Of a stretch of DNA of 7,019 nucleotides, positions 1 through 5,491 are shown piece after piece. The position numbers and the translations under genes are program-made. The DNA comes from Nitrososphaeraceae archaeon (GTDB lineage: Archaea > Thermoproteota > Nitrososphaeria > Nitrososphaerales > Nitrososphaeraceae): positions 1 to 7,019 of the forward strand of contig JAICHH010000093.1 of assembly GCA_025922715.1 (NCBI GenBank), read 5' to 3'. The notes below the pieces were generated by a model that ran no database searches, was not told the origin of the DNA, and saw only the letters and a list, made by a program, of their open reading frames with translations. Position 1 is the first letter of the stretch. The number at the start of each line of letters is the position of its first letter.

Positions 1-159
1 ACTACTCTAATGATTATAAATGATGATGTACTGGATTTGAAATCAAATTTATTGTATCTTTTTATATTTATTTAATTTTCTCAGTGTATTAGGAACATGT
101 AACTGTTCTATATAAGATAATAGCAACATTTTATTAAGTTATATGAATAAAGTGAGGTT

Positions 160-618
160 TTAATTAATAGTTTCACCACTTGCAGCTATATTATAATCAC
201 CAAGTTTATTAAAGCCAATAACTTCTAAAATATCAAAAGATACTTGCTCATTTGGTTTTAATATGTAGGAAGGAGAAGTAATAAAATGCTCTACTTTTTC
301 TAATAGAGTTCCAGTTTTATCATAATATTCTGCAGAAACTTTTACTTCATGTAAATCAAATGTACTATTATTCTTAATATCTCCTTTTATTTCAACTAAG
401 TTAGTGACACTTCTGTCTACACTCAGATTTTCAATTACTAAATTTATTTTATCGCTTTTTACATTATTATTATTATTAGAAGTATTATTTGTTAAAGATG
501 ATTGTTGTGCTTGTACATCTATATTAAAAGATGGAATACAAATAGAAAGTAACGGTATTATAGAAAGATATTGGATTTTTTGATATTTTGATAAACTATT
601 TAGTTTATTTCTCATCAT
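160..618 (-). CDS. Secreted FxLYD-domain protein
   Basis: A 152-residue exported protein of unknown specific role, probably acting outside the membrane. Residues 1-16 are basic and polar, 17-31 form a hydrophobic stretch (LSIIPLLSICIPSF), and a signal-peptidase-like site follows at VQA-QQ (around residue 37). An Asn/Ser/Thr-rich linker (about 39-53) leads to a single beta-sandwich domain (about 57-150). That domain matches the FxLYD pattern: EIKGDIKNNSTFDLHEVKV, then the AEYYDKTGTLLE turn, then LKPNEQVSFDI. Such domains are common in secreted archaeal proteins, often as an accessory to other envelope proteins; the ligand is not known. There are two adjacent ATG codons (616-618 and 613-615). 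The first is taken because an AT-rich box lies about 25 bases upstream, as expected for a leaderless transcript. The length is complete for a one-domain member. The exported FxLYD assignment is fairly sure; the function is not. Confidence 0.8.
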   Translation of the reverse strand: MMRNKLNSLSKYQKIQYLSIIPLLSICIPSFNIDVQAQQSSLTNNTSNNNNNVKSDKINLVIENLSVDRSVTNLVEIKGDIKNNSTFDLHEVKVSAEYYDKTGTLLEKVEHFITSPSYILKPNEQVSFDILEVIGFNKLGDYNIAASGETIN

Positions 619-638
619 ACTGTCATATGTACATATAC

Positions 639-648
639 TATTTAATTA
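639..648 (-). promoter_or_regulatory. Putative box A for the FxLYD gene
   Basis: Read on the minus strand this is AATTAAATA-like, with its core 21-27 bases before the ATG at 618. That is the spacing expected when an archaeal transcript starts at or next to the start codon. No Shine-Dalgarno-like sequence precedes the ATG. The surrounding DNA is very AT-rich, so a chance match is possible. Confidence 0.35.
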
Positions 649-834
649 TTAATATTACAACAACTAATTTATTTTTATTTTTTAGGTCAAATTGATTTTA
701 GCAATCACAGGAGTATAGTGACTATTTATTTATATTTATCAAACAGGTTAAGATAATATTGACTTTTACAAGTTATGATATTCCTAACTATATCTAAAAA
801 AATAATTTATTTTAACTATATCTAATTAGTTGCC

Positions 835-843
835 AAAAAAAAA
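835..843 (-). terminator. T9 tract, likely transcription terminator
   Basis: A run of nine A on the plus strand gives nine T in the minus-strand transcript. It lies downstream of the TauE-family gene and just after the two-hairpin element. Archaeal RNA polymerase terminates at such T-rich tracts with or without a hairpin. It could end the TauE-family transcript, the candidate small RNA, or both. Confidence 0.4.
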
Positions 844-937
844 TTCACCATTGCGATCATATAGCTCACTTTACAAGCAAAGAGAATGATTCGCGCCAGA
901 GATGAATATTCAAGACTGGCATTGAGTTATGGTTTCG
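835..937 (-). ncRNA. Candidate structured small RNA or 3' UTR, two hairpins then U9
   Basis: Seen directly: GCGATCAT (853-860) pairs with ATGATTCGC (886-894) with a single bulged base, and CTTT (869-872) pairs with AAAG (879-882) near its tip. A second, symmetric hairpin starts at the very next base. In it GCCAG (895-899) pairs with CTGGC (916-920) around the perfect palindrome TGAATATTCA (903-912), with AGA on both sides. On the minus strand the hairpins are followed after nine bases by nine consecutive T (complement of 835-843), an archaeal-type termination signal. A TATATC-like box near 959-967 could start a transcript near 937; the right boundary is only a guess from that spacing. Alternatives are a structured 3' UTR of the upstream TauE-family gene, a hairpin remnant of a small mobile element, or a protein-binding dyad. 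No known RNA family was recognised. Confidence 0.3.
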
Positions 938-1010
938 TTATTAAGATGAAAAAATCGTAGATATATCAATTTAGTTAGTGCACATTATAGAACTATAATT
1001 AGATTTAATT

Positions 1011-1880
1011 TTAACACTTTTCAGCATTGATATTATAAATAAAAAACTTTAGTTCTGTCATTTGAGATATAAATATAGTTACTGCTACTATGGCTAAAAC
1101 TATTCCTATTAACCTTTTCAAATTTGTTTGACTAAGATGATTTGTATATTTTGCTCCAAGAAATCCTTCAATCATGGCAGAAGGTCCTAAAACAATTAAG
1201 TAAAGAAAATTGACTTCATTACTAATAACATGTCCAATAAATCCTGACATGCCCATTACTGAAGAAATAAGCATATTAGTACCAATAGCTATTTTTGTTT
1301 CCGTTTTCAGAATCTTTATCATTACAGGAAGTCTAATACTACCAAGGACTAAACCAACTAATCCACCAAGTACCCCAACTAAAAAGCCTATTATTGACTG
1401 AAGAAATGTATCATAGTAGGAATTTTGACTTGTTAATTTATGATTTAAATTCAATAAACTTGCAATTCTCTTTTTATTATTATTGTTGTTATTTTTATTA
1501 TTTATGGTATTATTATTTTCTTTTAGCAAAGTAAATGATTCATAAGATATAATTAATCCTACCAAGATTAACAAAAAATTTATTGGCACATTTTTGGTTA
1601 AGGATGCACCGTAAAATGCACCTATCGCACTTGTAAAGGCCATTATTATAAAAATTACAACTGATATATTCTTATTTCTTATATGTTGTATCGCTGCTGT
1701 AATAGCACCTAAGGTACTCACTCCTATATTCGTACCAACAGATTCAGTCACACTAAGGCCAGTTGATAAAATAAATGGTAGCCTTATTACTCCAAGAACT
1801 AAGCCCACCATTCCACCGATGAAACTAATAATAAAACATATAGAGGATAAAAATAAAATATAAACAAAATTAATTTCCAT
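1011..1880 (-). CDS. TauE/SafE-family membrane permease
   Basis: An integral membrane protein of the TauE/SafE (DUF81) family. Members export or import small anions such as sulfite, sulfoacetate or other organosulfur compounds; the substrate cannot be read here. The protein is two homologous halves. Each starts with a glycine-rich re-entrant motif, GGMVGLVLGVIRLP in the first half and GGLVGLVLGSIRLP in the second, followed by an SVGTN or AIGTN element. About seven to eight hydrophobic segments are visible, and the halves are joined by an Asn-rich linker (NNKNNNNNNKKR) encoded by AAT-type repeats. The frame extends three codons upstream to a TTG at 1889 (292 residues). I prefer the ATG at 1880 (289 residues) because a box A lies 25 bases before it, fitting a leaderless start. 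The length is close to the family norm. It stands alone, with no sulfur-metabolism neighbour in the window to suggest a substrate. Confidence 0.88.
   Translation of the reverse strand: MEINFVYILFLSSICFIISFIGGMVGLVLGVIRLPFILSTGLSVTESVGTNIGVSTLGAITAAIQHIRNKNISVVIFIIMAFTSAIGAFYGASLTKNVPINFLLILVGLIISYESFTLLKENNNTINNKNNNNNNKKRIASLLNLNHKLTSQNSYYDTFLQSIIGFLVGVLGGLVGLVLGSIRLPVMIKILKTETKIAIGTNMLISSVMGMSGFIGHVISNEVNFLYLIVLGPSAMIEGFLGAKYTNHLSQTNLKRLIGIVLAIVAVTIFISQMTELKFFIYNINAEKC
1474..1516. repeat. AAT-type trinucleotide repeat encoding a poly-Asn linker
   Basis: An ATT/GTT-rich stretch on the plus strand reads as AAT/AAC codons on the minus strand. It encodes the Asn-rich loop between the two halves of the TauE-family permease. 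A shorter similar repeat (463-477) encodes the Asn run of the FxLYD protein. Such repeats are prone to slippage, so linker length probably varies between strains. Confidence 0.7.
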
Positions 1881-1900
1881 GTTTGACAATGCTCATTTAA

Positions 1901-1909
1901 TAATATAAA
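1901..1909 (-). promoter_or_regulatory. Box A for the TauE-family gene
   Basis: TTTATATTA on the minus strand, centred 25 bases before the ATG at 1880. This matches the archaeal box A position for a transcript that begins at the start codon. It favours that ATG over the TTG at 1889, which would then lie upstream of the transcript start. Confidence 0.5.
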
Positions 1910-2192
1910 TACATCTTATTCACTAATTTGCTAAAGAAACTAAAATTACAAAATATAAATATATTATAAAATAAACTAAATATTTTGAAGAGTTATAAAC
2001 TATAATAAGTACAATCTCATGGTAAAAATTACTTTAATTTAATACATTATTTAATTCGTATTAAAAAGCAAGAAATGATAGTAGTACTATCATTTTAACT
2101 TCTATTTAGGATACCTTATTTATTGTATTAGATAAGAAGTCAAAAACAATTTAAAATTAAGTTTCTAACAATAAAAGCTAAATACAAGTCAG

Positions 2193-2208
2193 TGGTAGAA
2201 TTCTACTA
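2193..2208. repeat. 16-base near-perfect palindrome
   Basis: TGGTAGAATTCTACTA has a perfect 12-base core (GTAGAATTCTAC). The 16-base form has one mismatch pair, which is a G-U pair if transcribed as RNA. It can form a six-pair hairpin with an AATT loop, or act as a dimeric regulator site. It lies far from both flanking gene starts, so neither role is established. Confidence 0.45.
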
Positions 2209-2312
2209 TATGCAGGACTCTCCAGACAAAGCAGCTTAATACGTTGTATTTTGAATTATGATATTTCTGATATTAAATTGTCATATTTAGAAATTAACGG
2301 TCAAGTTTTATC

Positions 2313-2334
2313 AAAAAGAAAAAGGAGGAAAAAA
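2313..2334 (-). terminator. Pyrimidine-rich terminator of the lipid-kinase gene
   Basis: Read on the minus strand this is a T-rich stretch interrupted only by CCTCC and single C bases, starting about 30 bases past the stop codon at 2365. T-rich tracts at this distance are typical archaeal termination signals. Its plus-strand complement contains AGGAGG, but no start codon follows at a useful distance, so it is not a ribosome-binding site. Confidence 0.45.
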
Positions 2335-2364
2335 TTCAAACTCAATAACAAAAATCAATAATCA

Positions 2365-3492
2365 CTATTTTTGATTTTCATTGTTATTTACCGAATCTTG
2401 TATATTGGCTTTTAAACATAAAGCATTATGGTATACCTTGAATGAAGCTGGCAGTATACCTATTGGTTCACCATCTAGACTAACAGTCATATTTCTTTCT
2501 TTTGGAAGTAAAGTAACTTGTGATACTTGATAATAGAGAATGTCATCTTCTTCGGTATAACTATCATCACTTTTTAAACTGACAAATTTATCAAACATCT
2601 TAATACTTCCTGAATCCTTTAGAATAACGACGTCCATTAATCCATCTGACATATTAGCTTTTGGAGCTGCTTTAAATCCTCCACCCAAGAATTGGCCATT
2701 AGCAATTATGCCCATAGTAATATTATAAGAGATCGTCTTGTCATTATCTAAAATTATTTCGCAGGAATTGCTCTCATATGTAGGTACAGTAGAAATTATA
2801 CTTGCTACAGTAGATAGAAGACGACTTTTTACTTTCGCCCTAACTTTTTTTGATCTATTGATTATTTCCGCTCCTACACCTATTTCTGCAGCATTTAATA
2901 CTATCCTATTACGAGTTAAAGTAGGATCATCTTTGTCAGCTGTTGTAACTCCTATTACATCTATTTTACTTTTTTTCATCTCATTTATATGCATAAAGGA
3001 GTCAATCCCTTCATATTGTAATCGTAAAGAAGCTGCAAGTACATTTCTGGTCCCAGATGGAATAATATGCAAGACACCGTCAGGATTGACTGACTTCAAA
3101 TGAGATCTAGGTTTGAATCCCCTCGAGCTAGTCACAGAATTATTTCTACTAGATCGATTATAAAAAAATCCGTTTGCAACTTCATTAATTGTACCATCTC
3201 CTCCTACCGCAACTATATTTTTGTATCCTTCTTTCAACAATTTTCGTGTCATAAGAGTTCCATCATTTGCTTTTTTTGTGAAAATAATTTGATGATGAAT
3301 AGGAAGAAATTCTTTTATTTTTGAGTACGTTTCGTCCCAGTTTTTCCCGGTATTTCCTCCTTGAGAGTTAGGATTCAAAATAAGAATAAGATCGGTGAAT
3401 TTAGAGTTGTCATTTTTGTTTGTAATCGATTTGGAATTTTCTTTTTGAGAAGTCAATCTTATTAAATCACTATAGTAGAAAATAACTACCAA
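2365..3492 (-). CDS. Diacylglycerol-kinase-family lipid kinase (YegS/LcbK type)
   Basis: A soluble or membrane-associated kinase expected to phosphorylate a hydroxyl of a lipid such as a diacylglycerol, sphingoid-like or archaeal isoprenoid alcohol using ATP; the true substrate is unknown. The catalytic domain begins near residue 34 with LILILNPNSQGG (phosphate contact). GGDGTINEV (97-105) is the nucleotide-binding and catalytic signature, and PSGTRN (145-150) is the family PxGTxN motif. The C-terminal beta domain has NGQFLGGGFKAAPKA (265-279) with SDGLMDVVIL (282-291), and ends with SLDGEP (338-343). All expected motifs are present. At 375 residues it is somewhat longer than typical 300-residue members, owing to a polar N-terminal 30 residues and a Ser/Asn-rich insert (112-132). 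The only upstream in-frame starts are TTG codons (3492 or residue 13); no in-frame ATG precedes the first motif. An ATG at 3508 is one base out of frame, so the start is uncertain. Confidence 0.9.
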   Translation of the reverse strand: MVVIFYYSDLIRLTSQKENSKSITNKNDNSKFTDLILILNPNSQGGNTGKNWDETYSKIKEFLPIHHQIIFTKKANDGTLMTRKLLKEGYKNIVAVGGDGTINEVANGFFYNRSSRNNSVTSSRGFKPRSHLKSVNPDGVLHIIPSGTRNVLAASLRLQYEGIDSFMHINEMKKSKIDVIGVTTADKDDPTLTRNRIVLNAAEIGVGAEIINRSKKVRAKVKSRLLSTVASIISTVPTYESNSCEIILDNDKTISYNITMGIIANGQFLGGGFKAAPKANMSDGLMDVVILKDSGSIKMFDKFVSLKSDDSYTEEDDILYYQVSQVTLLPKERNMTVSLDGEPIGILPASFKVYHNALCLKANIQDSVNNNENQK

Positions 3493-3510
3493 GCAACTAA
3501 AAGAACATTT

Positions 3511-3541
3511 GAAATATTTTTCCTTTAAGTTTTAATTTAAA
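3511..3541 (-). promoter_or_regulatory. AT-rich promoter region of the lipid-kinase gene
   Basis: Two candidate box A elements occur on the minus strand. AAAATATTTC (3511-3520) would start a transcript near the TTG at 3492. TTTAAATTAAAAC (about 3529-3541) would start one near the out-of-frame ATG at 3508. The sequence does not decide between them. No Shine-Dalgarno-like motif is present. Confidence 0.3.
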
Positions 3542-3795
3542 AATTCAACAAATTGATTTGAGTAGAATAAATAAACTATAATTAATGATAGAAGAAAAAT
3601 GAGCGAATAAAAAATGTTCAATTGTTAAACATCATCTGCTAGAAATATTATTATGTTAGTATCAAATACTTTATATATTGATTGATTGATGCTATGGCTT
3701 TTTACTACATATAGATTTTAATTTTAATGGATTTAAAGAAGATATAATAGAAGTTTTAAATTAAATTTTCTTAATGTTTATTCTGATTTTTCTGA

Positions 3796-3804
3796 TTTAT
3801 ATAA
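3796..3804 (+). promoter_or_regulatory. Box A for the transporter gene
   Basis: TTTATATAA is a good archaeal box A, placing the transcript start near 3825 and leaving a leader of about 25 bases before the ATG at 3851. The tandem 9-base repeat TTCTGATTT overlaps its left end and could be a regulator site. Confidence 0.5.
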
Positions 3805-3838
3805 TGGTATATAACAGTTAAAAAGAAATCAATGTTAT

Positions 3839-3842
3839 GGAG
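3839..3842 (+). promoter_or_regulatory. Ribosome-binding site of the transporter gene
   Basis: GGAG lies eight bases before the ATG at 3851, the expected spacing. Together with the box A at 3796 it supports a leadered transcript and this start, unlike the seemingly leaderless genes to the left. Confidence 0.5.
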
Positions 3843-3850
3843 ATAGAAAA

Positions 3851-5098
3851 ATGAAGATCTTATTTGAATGGATATCAATAGATGGTCAATTATTTCTATG
3901 CGCAAGAATTGTAAGAACATTTGCAGATGGATTTTTAAGTGTAATTTTTACAATATATTTGAAGTTAATTGGATTTGATGTGATTTTAATTGGTATTATT
4001 CTTTCTATCATATTGATAATAGTATTATTTTTACGTTATTTGCTAGTTTTTATGCTGATCGTATAGGAAGACGAAATATCCTATTATTATATGCTATTAT
4101 GATGTCTATTTCAGGTGTTATCTTTTTTGTAACAGAAAATCCACTAGCACTTATTATTGCAGCATTAATAGGAACACTTAATATAACAGGATCAGAAACA
4201 AGTGCTTTCCTTTCTATTGAACAATCAATACTTCCTCAAACTATCAAAGATAATAGAAAAAAAATATTCTTTTTGGATTTTATAATATGGCAGGAACATT
4301 TGCAATGGGAGCAGGAATTCTGATTGTTAATTTACCTATAATAATTCAAAATGAATTAGAATTTGATCAAATTTATGCAATCAAGTTATTGTTTCTCTTT
4401 TACTCTCTGTTAGGAATATTGGTCATAGGAATTTATCTAAAACTTTCTTCTTCTATAGAAATTAAAAAAGAAAAAACTTTAAAACCAATATCTAAAACTT
4501 TGAATCCAAAGTCAAAGAAAATTGTTACCAAACTATCAGGATTATTTGCTATTGATTCCTTTGTTGGAGGTTTTGCTATTCAGAGTATAGTTTCATTTTG
4601 GTTTTTTTCTAAATTTGATATAGATTTGTCAACAATTTCTTATATTTTCTCAATAGGCAGTGTGCTTACAGCATTTTCATACTTAATTGCTGCCATGATT
4701 GCAGATAAAATAGAATTAATAAATACAATGGTTTTTACTCATATTCCATCTAATATTTTATTAATATTGTTTGCTTTTGCTCCTAATCTTGAAATAGCAA
4801 TTGTATTTTATATGGTAAGAATGACTTTATCTCAAATGGATGTTCCGACAAGACAATCATATATTGTAACAGTAGTAGAAGAAAATGAAAGAACAGCATC
4901 AGTGGGAATAACTAATTTGTCAAGAATATAGCACAAGCGATTAGTCCATCAATTACAGGTTATATAATTGGATTCTTATCGTTATCTGCTCCCTTTATAA
5001 TAGGAGGGTTGCTAAAAATATTGTATGACGTTATTCTTTACATAAACTTTAGAAAAATAAAGCCATCGGAAGAAGAACAAGACAAAATTTACATATAG
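3851..5098 (+). pseudogene. MFS transporter broken by three one-base losses
   Basis: A full-length 12-helix major facilitator transporter of unknown substrate, likely a drug or metabolite exporter, with its reading frame interrupted three times. The pieces run 3851 to about 4030, then to about 4262, then to about 4926, then to the stop at 5096-5098. Each break is repaired by one added base: a T in the T5 run 4028-4032, an A in the A8 run 4257-4264, and an A at 4925-4926. The repaired frame encodes 416 residues. Family marks survive in every piece: motif A as ASFYADRIGRR (4042-4074) in the loop between helices 2 and 3, FGFYNMAGTFAMGAG after the second break, a motif-A-like MIADKIE loop in the second half, QMDVPTRQSY (about 4833-4862), and a final helix ending in a charged tail. 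No other stops occur. It is either a very recent pseudogene or has sequencing errors; a recognisable promoter and ribosome-binding site remain. Confidence 0.88.
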
Positions 5099-5491
5099 AT
5101 TTACAAAAATAAAGATATTTTAGAATTTTATCTGAAGGTAAAATATATTATGCCTAGTACGAGACGAGAAAAAAGAGAAATTCATAAAAATGTATCCAAT
5201 CTCAAATTAATATATTTAATAGAACTAAATTTCTTTAATTTCTCCTATAAATATAAAGTATATTTTATTAATAATAAAAATTTGATAGATATTTATTATA
5301 TCACGGTATTAAACTATGAATATGAATATTATATCTCAAAGACATTATTTTAACCTAAAATTTATCGATAATTATAAAAATTTATCAAAATATAACATCA
5401 ATTGTTATTTTTTCCGAATGTTATTTTTAATTTATCCATTTGAAAGACAAAAATAGTAAGTGAATCCAATTTGCCCTCTAATGCTCCTTTA
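5099..5491. other. Intergenic region before the sensor kinase
   Basis: Very AT-rich. A 67-codon frame at 5150-5353 begins MPSTRREKREIHKN but soon becomes the Tyr/Ile/Asn/Phe mixture expected of random AT-rich DNA, so I do not call it a gene. TTATCGATAA (5362-5371) is a perfect 10-base palindrome. TTTTTAATTTA (5424-5434) is the best box A candidate for the kinase and would give a leader of about 35-40 bases. No Shine-Dalgarno-like site precedes the kinase start. Confidence 0.5.

Larger units (their letters stand above)
619..1010. other. Intergenic region with a G+C-richer, dyad-rich core
   Basis: No convincing protein gene lies here. The outer parts are extremely AT-rich. The core (about 845-925) is noticeably richer in G+C and holds two abutting hairpins (853-894 and 895-920). 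A 16-base dyad with arms ATTATAG/CTATAAT (984-999) lies just past the stop of the TauE-family gene. A 24-codon plus-strand frame (886-960, starting MIRARDEYSRLAL) overlaps the hairpins. It has no recognisable family or ribosome-binding site and could be a relic of a lost gene. Confidence 0.6.
1890..2364. other. Intergenic region with a small G+C-richer island
   Basis: There is no convincing gene in these 475 bases. Most is AT-rich and featureless apart from the TauE promoter at the left and the T-rich tail of the lipid-kinase gene at the right. The exception is about 2175-2240, which is clearly richer in G+C. It holds nested inverted repeats: AAGCT/AGCTT at 2175-2179 and 2233-2237, AGTC/GACT at 2187-2190 and 2216-2219, and a hairpin at 2193-2208. 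On the minus strand the island is also open for about 23 codons, containing KLLCLESPAYSRILPL, with no start codon or known family. It could be a relic of a lost gene or a structured RNA. Confidence 0.5.
3493..3850. other. Divergent intergenic region
   Basis: This separates the minus-strand lipid kinase from the plus-strand transporter and must carry both promoters. Apart from these it is AT-rich with no gene. Visible elements are an imperfect dyad ATGTT/AACAT around CAATTG (3614-3632), three tandem ATTG units (3677-3688) and a tandem duplication of TTCTGATTT (3781-3798) touching the transporter promoter. Confidence 0.6.

Noticed and set aside
1..75. Plus-strand frame open from the left edge to a stop at 73-75
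   Set aside because: Only 24 AT-rich codons with no recognisable motif; it cannot be told from chance.
1210..1401. Plus-strand reading frame inside the TauE-family gene
   Set aside because: Antisense shadow of the second glycine-rich repeat of the permease.
2187..2205. Resemblance to the D-arm of a glycine tRNA (AGTGGTAGAATTC)
   Set aside because: The D stem does not pair properly, no anticodon stem or T-arm motif follows, and there is no matching seven-base acceptor stem.
2324..2329. AGGAGG on the plus strand as a ribosome-binding site
   Set aside because: No start codon with a usable frame follows; it is the complement of the T-rich terminator of the minus-strand gene.
2738..3324. Two plus-strand reading frames inside the lipid-kinase gene
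   Set aside because: They are antisense shadows of a gene whose every catalytic motif is conserved on the minus strand.
3851..5098. Programmed frameshifting to produce the whole transporter
   Set aside because: Three separate -1 events would be needed and only the A8 site looks slippery; decay or sequencing error is simpler.
5150..5353. 67-codon plus-strand reading frame
   Set aside because: Beyond the first 15 residues its composition is what random AT-rich DNA gives; no domain, no clear ribosome-binding site, and no recognisable homology.
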